Source: Treponema sp. (GTDB lineage Bacteria > Spirochaetota > Spirochaetia > Treponematales > Breznakiellaceae). Taken from it: DNA of 6,782 nucleotides. The stretch is from positions 1-6,782 of the forward strand of contig JAITON010000187.1 of assembly GCA_031289935.1 (NCBI GenBank), given 5' to 3'. The translations under genes were made by a program, and so were the position numbers. Shown in pieces: positions 1 to 4,897 of this stretch. The first letter of the stretch is position 1. Each line of letters begins with the position of its first letter. The notes below the pieces were generated by a model that saw only the letters and a program-made list of their open reading frames with translations, was not told where the DNA came from and did not search any database.

Positions 1-28
1 CCGGCTGCCGCCCCGGTCAAAGGCCCGC

Positions 29-71
29 AAAAAAAGCCTGTTCCAGGCTGGTGGACCCCTGAAACAGGCTT
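29..71 (-). terminator. Rho-independent terminator of the small lipoprotein gene
   Basis: On the minus strand a 9-bp stem (AAGCCTGTT with AACAGGCTT, positions 63-71 and 34-42) continues past one mismatch into four more pairs. It closes a 10-nt loop at 48-57 and is followed directly by a run of T (A tract 29-35 on the plus strand). This is the standard layout of an intrinsic terminator reading leftward. There is no T run on the other side, so it should not work on plus-strand transcripts. It would end the transcript of the lipoprotein gene and of the hypothetical gene upstream if the two are cotranscribed. Confidence 0.78.
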
Positions 72-88
72 AAAAAGGCCGTTGGTTA

Positions 89-113
89 TTTGCCCGTAAA
101 AGCTACGGGCAAA
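89..113 (-). other. Perfect stem-loop immediately after the lipoprotein stop codon
   Basis: TTTGCCCGTA (89-98) pairs perfectly with TACGGGCAAA (104-113) around a 5-nt loop, starting three bases past the TAG stop of the lipoprotein gene. No T tract follows on the minus strand, so it is not a complete terminator by itself. It may protect the 3' end of the message or act together with the terminator hairpin at 29-71. Confidence 0.6.
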
Positions 114-116
114 CCG

Positions 117-470
117 CTACTTGTTCATGAAGATTACACTACCAAGATTCTTTGAAGCAATCTTGACGCTGCCCGCCGATTTAGCGGTAAATTTTACGGT
201 GTCAGGGCCGTCTGTAAAACTCGCAACTTGTAACGTCTTAAGGGTAAAATTTTTCACGTCGCTCACCGTGGCGGTAGTACTTGCCGCTACTACCGTTCCC
301 GCTTCGCTACTGATGGTAATCGTAACATCAGAAGTAGAACTATTGGTAAATGAATAGACCCCCACAAATGTTGTTAATGACTCATCAGGTATGGTTGACC
401 CGCAGCTTACGAAAATCATCGCCAGGGCAATCAGCCCCATAAGTGCAATAAACGCATGTACTTTTTTCAA
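117..470 (-). CDS. Small secreted lipoprotein, hypothetical (117 aa)
   Basis: The start codon is TTG at 468-470, supported by a strong SD site (GGAGGT on the minus strand, 476-481) about six bases away. No in-frame ATG fits. The product begins with Lys-Lys, then a hydrophobic stretch (residues 6-22) ending in F-V-S-C, with Cys23 as the likely lipidated residue. Phe at the -3 position is unusual for most bacteria but in line with relaxed spirochaetal lipoboxes. The mature part (about 95 residues) is rich in Ser, Thr and Val in alternating patterns, suggesting an all-beta fold exposed in the periplasm or at the surface. No catalytic motif is seen and the function is unknown. It lies 107 nt downstream of the hypothetical gene at 578-1234 and may share its transcript. 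An 11-bp inverted repeat flanks it. Confidence 0.75.
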   Translation of the reverse strand: MKKVHAFIALMGLIALAMIFVSCGSTIPDESLTTFVGVYSFTNSSTSDVTITISSEAGTVVAASTTATVSDVKNFTLKTLQVASFTDGPDTVKFTAKSAGSVKIASKNLGSVIFMNK

Positions 471-509
471 AATACACCTCCATAATATATTCAGAAACCA
501 CCGGAGCCG

Positions 510-524
510 ATAACCAACGGTTAT
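510..524. repeat. Palindrome upstream of the lipoprotein gene, repeated in inverted form at 79-89
   Basis: ATAACC-AAC-GGTTAT is a perfect 6+6 palindrome with a 3-base centre, 40 bases upstream of the lipoprotein start codon. Its first 11 bases (510-520) recur in inverse orientation at 79-89, just past the gene, so the lipoprotein gene is bracketed by an 11-bp inverted repeat. Possible roles are an operator, a half-site left by a mobile cassette, or chance. The sequence does not settle which. Confidence 0.4.
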
Positions 525-577
525 TCCACCAGAACTCCGTGTAGTGTTCTTGCTTTACAAACTCAATCCCCCCGCCG

Positions 578-1234
578 TTAGGGGATCACCGCGCTGAAAA
601 TATCGCTCCAGGGCCCCTTCTTTACCGTGCCGTTTTCCCAGCGGGCCGCAAAGTAGATGCGCTTGCCCCGCTGGTCCTCGTCGAAGGCCAGTTTCAGGGG
701 CGTACGGGTGGAGAACTCCGAGTGCAGCAGGTCCTCGATTTTTGCCGGGGGGCTTTCGGCGATGATCCAGCAGCACTCCAGGCCGTGGGCGTATTCGGGC
801 TTGCCCCAGCGGGCCGCGTTGCCCACGCGGAACCGGATCTCTATGATCCGGGGCAGGGGGGTGAGCACCTTCATATAGGGAACCGTGGACAGCCCGGGGT
901 GGGGCGTGGGGTTCCGGTCGTATATCGGGATGCGCAGGGCCGCCCGGCCGTTGTCCGTCATGGCGTCGTTGTTCTGCAAGTTGTTGCGGACAAAGACCTC
1001 CTCGTCCTTTTTGAGGGCCTTCAGCTTTTCGTTCTTGGCCTGCATGTCCAGCCTGGTGTAGGCTGCGGTCTTGCACTTTTCGTGCAGGGCCTTGGCCTCG
1101 TTGTGCAGGGTTTCAATGGCCGCCAACTGCGCCTCCGGCAGGTTCCATTCGGCAATATTGGCTTTGGAGACGGTGATAAGGTTGGCGCTCCAGTCCAAAA
1201 AGTCCGCTTCTTTGGTAGGGATGTAACTGCTCAT
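578..1234 (-). CDS. Hypothetical protein with helical N-terminus and beta-sandwich-like C-terminus (218 aa)
   Basis: The ATG at 1232-1234 has an excellent SD site (AGAGGAG on the minus strand) six bases upstream, which decides the start. The frame stays open through the repeat array as far as 1576, but that part looks non-coding. The protein starts MSSYIPTKEADF. Residues about 10-85 are charged and mostly helical, perhaps a coiled coil. A basic, proline-containing linker (about 100-125) follows. The C-terminal 90 residues hold IEIRFRV, GLECCWII, KRIYFAARWEN and KGPWSDIFSAVIP, a pattern like the strands of a fibronectin type III or similar Ig-like sandwich. No signal peptide or membrane segment is seen, so it is probably cytoplasmic. 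I recall similar uncharacterised proteins in treponemes and Bacteroidetes but know of no assigned function. A consensus promoter about 480 nt upstream appears to drive it. Confidence 0.8.
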   Translation of the reverse strand: MSSYIPTKEADFLDWSANLITVSKANIAEWNLPEAQLAAIETLHNEAKALHEKCKTAAYTRLDMQAKNEKLKALKKDEEVFVRNNLQNNDAMTDNGRAALRIPIYDRNPTPHPGLSTVPYMKVLTPLPRIIEIRFRVGNAARWGKPEYAHGLECCWIIAESPPAKIEDLLHSEFSTRTPLKLAFDEDQRGKRIYFAARWENGTVKKGPWSDIFSAVIP

Positions 1235-1240
1235 AAAAAA

Positions 1241-1247
1241 CTCCTCT
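1241..1247 (-). promoter_or_regulatory. Ribosome binding site fixing the start of the 218-aa hypothetical protein
   Basis: AGAGGAG on the minus strand, six bases before the ATG at 1234. It argues against translation beginning further upstream inside the tandem repeats, although two minus-strand frames are open there. Confidence 0.75.
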
Positions 1248-1297
1248 TGGTATAGATTTTCAGGCGGACACACCGCCCTATAGCGCTTATTCGGGGG

Positions 1298-1465
1298 GAT
1301 AGCGGCCTTATTCCAGGGGATAAGGGTCTTATCCTTGGGGATAAGGGTCTTATCCTTGAGGATAAGGGTCTTATCCTTAGGGATAGCGGCCTTATCCTTA
1401 GGGATAAGGGTCTTATCCCATGGAATAGCGGGCTTATTCTTGAGAATAACAGCCTTATTCTTGAG
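1298..1465. repeat. Tandem array of eight 21-bp palindromic units
   Basis: Eight head-to-tail units of exactly 21 bp begin at 1298, 1319, 1340, 1361, 1382, 1403, 1424 and 1445. Degenerate copies can be seen at 1277-1297 and possibly from 1466. The commonest core is GGATAAGGGTCTTATCC, a 7-bp inverted repeat around a 3-base centre. Units 2-4 and 6 carry AAGGGTC, whereas units 1, 5 and 7 carry AGCGGCC or AGCGGGC. Unit 8 keeps pairing through changes on both arms (AGAATAA with TTATTCT), evidence for selection on the hairpin or the palindromic site. The central units are nearly identical and the outer ones diverged, as expected of an array that grows in the middle. Because 21 is a multiple of three, two minus-strand frames stay open and spell heptapeptides (KDKTLIP; IRPLSPR). 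I read these as by-products. The array lies 63 bp upstream of the hypothetical gene, inside its probable leader. Confidence 0.9.
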
Positions 1466-1538
1466 GTTAAAATTGACGGTATAGGGTGAAACGCAAAAAG
1501 CGTGAAGATGAGCGGGAAACTGGCAAAGGCTGCGCCCT

Positions 1539-1582
1539 GGCAACCCTGCGGGTTGCCTCGGAGTTTTGCTCCGCAAAACTCC
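1539..1582. repeat. Two adjacent perfect hairpins with 3-nt loops
   Basis: GGCAACCC (1539-1546) pairs with GGGTTGCC (1550-1557) around TGC. Two bases later GGAGTTTTGC (1560-1569) pairs with GCAAAACTCC (1573-1582) around a 3-base loop. Both stems are perfect (8 and 10 bp). The pair resembles an intergenic REP-like repeat and may recur elsewhere in the genome. On the minus strand the hairpins would form part of the leader of the gene at 578-1234. Confidence 0.7.
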
Positions 1583-1610
1583 ATTTGCGGGGTACTGACA
1601 AAGCGAGAGC

Positions 1611-1672
1611 GGGGCTCAAAATTACCTGGCCCCTGGCCGCCGCCAAACCGCTTTTCCGGGTTGCGGCGGCCA
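1611..1672. repeat. Two further stem-loops, one a 10-bp GC-rich stem
   Basis: GGGGC (1611-1615) can pair with GCCCC (1629-1633). Directly next to it TGGCCGCCGC (1634-1643) pairs perfectly with GCGGCGGCCA (1663-1672). The interior can add AACC (1646-1649) with GGTT (1659-1662). No T tract follows on either strand, so this is unlikely to be a simple terminator. It lies about 40 bases downstream of the predicted leftward transcription start. Confidence 0.6.
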
Positions 1673-1721
1673 CGGGGGGATTGGGGAGATTAAAAAGGTT
1701 AGCAGACGGGAACCAAGCCGG

Positions 1722-1751
1722 ATTATAGCACGGCGGGGCAAAATCTGTCAA
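1722..1751 (-). promoter_or_regulatory. Consensus sigma-70 promoter reading leftward
   Basis: On the minus strand TTGACA (1746-1751) and TATAAT (1722-1727) are both perfect matches to the consensus and are 18 bp apart. Transcription should begin near 1714-1716 and run through the four stem-loops and the 21-bp array into the hypothetical gene at 578-1234. This gives a leader of roughly 480 nt. The -35 hexamer lies inside a 9-bp inverted repeat shared with the divergent promoter. Confidence 0.75.
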
Positions 1752-1797
1752 GTGGTTTTTTCACGTTTCTTGACGATGGAGCCGCCGAGACCTTCAC

Positions 1798-1826
1798 TTG
1801 ACATTGTATGCCTACTCAGTTAATAC
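1798..1826 (+). promoter_or_regulatory. Likely sigma-70 promoter of the radical SAM operon
   Basis: TTGACA (1798-1803) is followed after 17 bp by TAATAC (1821-1826), a weaker -10. The start point would be near 1833, before the SD site (AGGA, 1845-1848) and the ATG at 1859. A start codon at 1808 would therefore not be in this transcript. CACTTGACA (1795-1803) is the exact inverse of TGTCAAGTG (1746-1754), which carries the -35 of the leftward promoter. Confidence 0.5.
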
Positions 1827-1858
1827 TCGGTCTCATGCCGTCGCAGGAAAACCGAAAC

Positions 1859-2677
1859 ATGATAGTTGTGAACGAAGTCGAGGCGCGCAGCCTCCTCACC
1901 AGGACCCGGGTGCCGGCCGGGGATTATGTCATCAATCCCTACATTGGCTGCCCGCATAAGTGTATGTATTGTTATGCGGAGTATATGAAGCACTTTACCA
2001 ACCACGGGGAAGCCTGGGGTGATTTTTTGGACGTAAAACGGTGCGACCGGGCGATCAACATGAGCCGGCTCCGGGGGAAGACCGTAGTATTGAGCTCCAC
2101 CACCGATGCCTATAACCCCTTTGAGCGGAAATTTGAGGCCACCCGGGGGATACTCAAACAATTTATCCATACGGAAGTACATGTTGAAATTATGACTAAG
2201 TCCGATCTGGTACTTCGGGACCGGGACCTGTTCAAGGAGATACCGAACATCAGAATTGGCGTCTCCCTGAATACCCTGGACGATGGTATCCGTAAACAAA
2301 TTGAGCCGGGCGCCCCCAGCATCGAAAACCGCATTAAGGCTATCAGAACTCTGCACGAGGAGGGTTTTGATACCTATATATTCCTTTCGCCTTTGTTTCC
2401 CGGCATTAGCGATTTTCGGGAGATACTTGATGCCTGCAAGGATTCTACGCGCATGTTTTACTTTGAAAACCTCAATCTGCGGGACGCCTACCGGCCCCGG
2501 GTGATAAACTACATACGGAGACATCACACAGTTTTACTGCCCCTTTATAATGAAATCTATACCGGAAAAAATACCGGGTATTGGGCAATGCTGGAACAAC
2601 AGATCGCGGACTATTGCCAAGAGCATAAAATCCGCTACAAGTCCTATTTCTACCACGAAAAAATCAGGAAGCAGTAG
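1859..2677 (+). CDS. SPL-like radical SAM protein, resembling radical SAM mobile pair protein B (272 aa)
   Basis: The ATG at 1859 is chosen because AGGA lies ten bases upstream and the predicted promoter overlaps the longer alternative start at 1808. Residues 27-40 (NPYIGCPHKCMYCY) hold the radical SAM signature CX3CX2C at Cys31, Cys35 and Cys38, which binds the [4Fe-4S] cluster that cleaves S-adenosylmethionine. Further family marks are DYVINPY, TDAYNPFE (83-90), TKSDLVLRD (113-121), SLNTLD, LSPLFPGISDF (176-186) and FENLNLRDAY. This layout matches the spore-photoproduct-lyase-like COG1533 group, and most closely my memory of 'radical SAM mobile pair protein B'. The usual partner, a second radical SAM protein, is absent here. 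Instead a methyltransferase follows after one base. The substrate is unknown, and true photoproduct lyase activity is not supported. Confidence 0.88.
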   Translation: MIVVNEVEARSLLTRTRVPAGDYVINPYIGCPHKCMYCYAEYMKHFTNHGEAWGDFLDVKRCDRAINMSRLRGKTVVLSSTTDAYNPFERKFEATRGILKQFIHTEVHVEIMTKSDLVLRDRDLFKEIPNIRIGVSLNTLDDGIRKQIEPGAPSIENRIKAIRTLHEEGFDTYIFLSPLFPGISDFREILDACKDSTRMFYFENLNLRDAYRPRVINYIRRHHTVLLPLYNEIYTGKNTGYWAMLEQQIADYCQEHKIRYKSYFYHEKIRKQ

Positions 2678-2678
2678 C

Positions 2679-3440
2679 ATGGACCGTAACTATACCGATA
2701 TCAACGCACAAACGATTGACCGCTGGGTGGAGGAGGACTGGGAATGGGGGCGTCCCATCAGCCGCGAGACCTACGCCAAAGCCCTTGCCGGCGACTGGGA
2801 GCTGCTGCTCACACCCATTATACCGGCGCCGCGGGACTGGTTCCCGCCCCTCAAGGGGGCCCGGCTCCTGGGGCTGGCCTCCGGCGGCGGCCAGCAGATG
2901 CCGGTTTTTGCGGCCCTGGGCGCGGACTGTACCGTGCTGGATTACTCGGAAAAGCAGCTTGCTTCGGAGCGTATGGTTGCTGCGCGGGAGGGCTATTCCA
3001 TAAATATCGTCAGGGCGGATATGACAGAAAAACTACCCTTTGCTGATGGGAGCTTCGATATCATCTTCCACCCTGTATCAAACTGTTACATAGAAGATGT
3101 GCACCATGTCTGGCGGGAATGTTACCGGGTGCTGAAAAGCGGCGGTATACTTCTGGCCGGCATGGATAACGGCCTTAACTTTCTCTTTGCCGATGATGAT
3201 AGGCTGCCCCTGACCGTGGCCTACAAGCTCCCCTTCAATCCTCTCAAGGACCCGGCCCTGCTGGAAACGTGCCGGAAGGAGGACATGGGGATTCAGTTTA
3301 GCCACAGTCTGGAGGAACAAATCGGGGGGCAGATCCGGGCGGGATTTATCCTCCAGGACCTCTACGAGGACCGGGCCAATGTGGGATTGCTCCGGGAATA
3401 CGTTCCCCAGTATATCGCCACCCGGGCGGTTAAGCCCTAG
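2679..3440 (+). CDS. Class I SAM-dependent methyltransferase (253 aa)
   Basis: The ATG at 2679 is one base past the radical SAM stop codon and has an AGGAAG SD site (2666-2671) seven bases upstream, so the two genes are translationally linked. The frame extends back to 2550, but that part only overlaps the radical SAM gene. The Rossmann methyltransferase motifs are in order: motif I LLGLASGGGQQ (63-73), acidic Asp88 at the end of beta-2 (TVLDYS), RADM with Asp114, FADGSFDIIF (121-130) and the post-motif helix and strand WRECYRVLKSGGILLAG (145-161). The N-terminal WVEEDWEWGRPIS and WFPPLKG are typical of a widespread uncharacterised Methyltransf_11-type family. The substrate cannot be named. 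Pairing with a radical SAM enzyme suggests a shared modification or a shared mobile origin. The stop is only five bases from the convergent tonB stop, with no clear terminator between. Confidence 0.88.
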   Translation: MDRNYTDINAQTIDRWVEEDWEWGRPISRETYAKALAGDWELLLTPIIPAPRDWFPPLKGARLLGLASGGGQQMPVFAALGADCTVLDYSEKQLASERMVAAREGYSINIVRADMTEKLPFADGSFDIIFHPVSNCYIEDVHHVWRECYRVLKSGGILLAGMDNGLNFLFADDDRLPLTVAYKLPFNPLKDPALLETCRKEDMGIQFSHSLEEQIGGQIRAGFILQDLYEDRANVGLLREYVPQYIATRAVKP

Positions 3441-3445
3441 CCGCG

Positions 3446-4096
3446 TCACTTAATCTTGAAGCGTACGGGATAGCGGTAGCGCACGGCCACGGGGACGCCG
3501 TTTGCCTCGGCGGGTTTACAGCGGATGCCCGCGAATGCCCTGACCGCCGCCTCGCCGAAGCCCCGGCCCTCGGGGTCTTCCTTGAGAACAACGATATTCC
3601 GGATCTTCCCCTCGTGGTCCACAAAAAGTTCCAAATACACGATAGCCTCAATACCGGCCCGGAGCGCGATAGGGGGATAGACCAGGGCGCTGAGAATTTC
3701 TCTCTCGGGGAAGACCGGGACTGCGGAAACCATGTGCATGGGTAAAAAGTCTTCCTCCCCGCCCCCGGTCTGACCCGGCACCCAGGCCGTCGATTCCCGG
3801 AGCGTTCCGGGGTCCACCAGCACCTGGTTCTCCGGCACCTCATCAGTCTCAATCATGGTCTCCGCGATAGATTCCACGGCGTTTTCAGGGGGCGGCGTAT
3901 CCACCGGCGGGGCCGGCGGCGGCGGAATATCTTCCCGGAGATCAGTCAGTTTGACCACCACCGGTTGGGGCTCCGGGGCGCTCAGGTCCGTGTCCATCCG
4001 GACGGCAAAAAAAACGAGGAGCAGCACATGTACTGCCGCCACTGCCAGGAAGACGAGGCCCATTTTTGACCATTTTGCTGTTCTAGGCTTAGGCAT
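3446..4096 (-). CDS. tonB: TonB-family energy transducer (216 aa)
   Basis: TonB carries energy from the inner-membrane ExbB-ExbD proton channel across the periplasm to the outer membrane. The sequence shows a short basic N-terminus, one membrane segment (about 12-32) with His23 in a position like the conserved TonB transmembrane histidine, and a proline-rich stretch (58-70). The C-terminal TonB domain (about 125-216) holds YPPIALRAGIEAIVYLEL, DHEGKIRNIVV, GFGEAAVRAF and the closing PVRFKIK. The proline-rich spacer is short for a classical TonB. The ATG at 4096 overlaps the end of exbD by eight bases, with GAAGG three bases upstream. It is the last gene of the cluster and meets the methyltransferase gene tail to tail. 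No outer-membrane receptor gene is in the window, so the cargo is unknown. It could also be a TolA-like or motility-related transducer. Confidence 0.88.
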   Translation of the reverse strand: MPKPRTAKWSKMGLVFLAVAAVHVLLLVFFAVRMDTDLSAPEPQPVVVKLTDLREDIPPPPAPPVDTPPPENAVESIAETMIETDEVPENQVLVDPGTLRESTAWVPGQTGGGEEDFLPMHMVSAVPVFPEREILSALVYPPIALRAGIEAIVYLELFVDHEGKIRNIVVLKEDPEGRGFGEAAVRAFAGIRCKPAEANGVPVAVRYRYPVRFKIK

Positions 4097-4490
4097 CGGC
4101 CTTCACCACAAAACTAACCACCCGGTACTGGAGCAGTTGAAGGATCTCCAGTACCCGGTGGACATGCTCAAAGGGAGCATCCCGGTCAGCGATAATGTGG
4201 AGCCGGGTATCCGGGGCGTTAAGGTAGAGTTCCGTTACCGCATTCTCCACATCCTTTAAATTCCCCGGTGCGCCGTCCAGATAGATGTTCCCGGTCCGGT
4301 CTATCCAGACCTCCAGGTTCTCCTCGACGCTCACCTTGGGGGGGTCCGCCGCCTCGGGATAGTCTATTTTCACTTCCCGGCGGTAATTGATCAGAGCCAC
4401 GAGCATGATAAAGATGAGGAGCAGAAACGCTACATCGGACATGGAATTCATGGGGATGATAAATTGTTTTTTTTTCTTGCGGAATTTCAT
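4089..4490 (-). CDS. exbD: ExbD/TolR-family proton channel subunit, second copy (133 aa)
   Basis: The N-terminus is strongly basic (RKKKK, residues 4-8), followed by PMNSMSDVAFLLLIFIMLV. This is the classic ExbD entry to a single membrane helix (about 20-36) with the proton-carrying Asp19. The remaining 95 residues form the periplasmic ExbD domain (VWIDRTGNIYLDG, LHIIADRDAPFEHVHRVLEIL, VVSFVVKAD). The length is normal. The ATG at 4488-4490 overlaps the stop of the first exbD in an ATGA, and a G8 run (4493-4500) immediately before it serves as the only SD-like sequence. Codons 5-8 contain an A9 run (plus-strand T9, 4467-4475), a site prone to slippage. With its partner it probably makes the mixed ExbD part of an ExbB5-ExbD2-type motor. 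Confidence 0.9.
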   Translation of the reverse strand: MKFRKKKKQFIIPMNSMSDVAFLLLIFIMLVALINYRREVKIDYPEAADPPKVSVEENLEVWIDRTGNIYLDGAPGNLKDVENAVTELYLNAPDTRLHIIADRDAPFEHVHRVLEILQLLQYRVVSFVVKADA

Positions 4491-4500
4491 GGCCCCCCCC
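4467..4500 (-). other. Paired homopolymer runs, G8 and A9, at the exbD-exbD junction
   Basis: On the minus strand, G8 (4493-4500) ends the first exbD and A9 (4467-4475) lies in codons 5-8 of the second, only 17 bases apart. G8 covers the last Arg-Gly-Gly codons and is followed by CCATGA, in which the stop of one gene overlaps the start of the next. One extra G turns the frame into GCC-ATG-AAA and joins the two genes into one reading frame. Loss or gain of one A in A9 would truncate the second ExbD early. Confidence 0.7.
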
Positions 4501-4897
4501 GCGCTTCCGCCATGGTAAAGGAGAAGGAATCCACCGATAGCTTTTGCGCCATCTCTACAAAGGACACCACCTGTTGCCAGTGCGCCAGGGGGGATACGGT
4601 GAGGATCACCGCCAGGTTAGGGTTGGCCGCCGTGGCCGACCGGATAGTCCGCTCCACCTCGCCGCTGCTGATAACCGCACCCTGGAAAAGCAGGCTCCCG
4701 TCATCGTCAAGTTCAAAACGCAGCAGATCTTCCTTTAAGATCAAACGGCTGGAATCCTTGGCGGGGAGGGTCATCAAAAAACCCTTGTTTACATTGAAGC
4801 CCGCAATAACCAGAAAGTAGATAATAAGGAGAAAGGCGATATCACTGGACGCGCTGGTCTCCCCAAAACCTCCCCGCCGCTTCCGTGCCAGTCTCAT
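4487..4897 (-). CDS. exbD: ExbD/TolR-family proton channel subunit, first copy (136 aa)
   Basis: It has a basic N-terminus (RLARKRR), then GETSASSDIAFLLIIYFLVIAG with the conserved Asp19 at the start of the single membrane helix (about 20-37). A periplasmic domain of about 95 residues follows, with FELDDDGSLLFQGAVIS and the ExbD-like HWQQVVSFVEMAQKL. It is less typical than the second copy: it lacks the usual DGxxY-type strand wording, and the helix contains Tyr27. Two different ExbD proteins side by side suggest a heterodimer in the channel. The ATG at 4897 overlaps the exbB stop as ATGA, with GAAGG five bases upstream. Its stop in turn overlaps the next exbD start at the G8 run. Confidence 0.85.
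   Translation of the reverse strand: MRLARKRRGGFGETSASSDIAFLLIIYFLVIAGFNVNKGFLMTLPAKDSSRLILKEDLLRFELDDDGSLLFQGAVISSGEVERTIRSATAANPNLAVILTVSPLAHWQQVVSFVEMAQKLSVDSFSFTMAEARGGP

Noticed and set aside
482..489. -10 box (TATATT or TATTAT) for the small lipoprotein gene
   Set aside because: It touches the SD site, so a start from it would leave no intact SD, and there is no fitting -35. Readthrough from the upstream gene is more likely.
79..524. Integron cassette with attC ends around the small lipoprotein gene
   Set aside because: No clear RYYYAAC/GTTRRRY pair was found in the right positions, and no integrase is in the window.
722..1255. Plus-strand open frame of 177 residues opposite the hypothetical gene
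   Set aside because: It is antisense to a gene with a strong SD and coherent protein; composition (Gly, Val, Gln-rich) is that of a shadow frame.
1298..1465. CRISPR array
   Set aside because: Units are contiguous 21-bp palindromes without unique spacers, and no cas gene is present.
578..1576. 332-residue version of the hypothetical protein that includes the repeat array
   Set aside because: The extension starts at a TTG without an SD site inside a hairpin, runs through palindromic repeats, and ignores the strong SD just before the ATG at 1234.
1808..1858. Longer N-terminus of the radical SAM protein starting at 1808
   Set aside because: It overlaps the predicted promoter, has no SD site, and adds residues that do not look like the family. 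The ATG at 1859 has an SD and gives a family-like N-terminus.
1859..2677. True spore photoproduct lyase
   Set aside because: Only the radical SAM core and SPL-like layout are seen; the sequence is closer to the mobile pair B type and nothing points to a spore-forming host.
2550..2678. Longer N-terminus of the methyltransferase starting at 2550
   Set aside because: It lies wholly within the radical SAM gene in another frame, with low-complexity Ser/Lys sequence. The ATG at 2679 has a good SD.
3425..3460. Bidirectional terminator between the methyltransferase and tonB genes
   Set aside because: Only 4-bp imperfect stems and no T runs on either strand.
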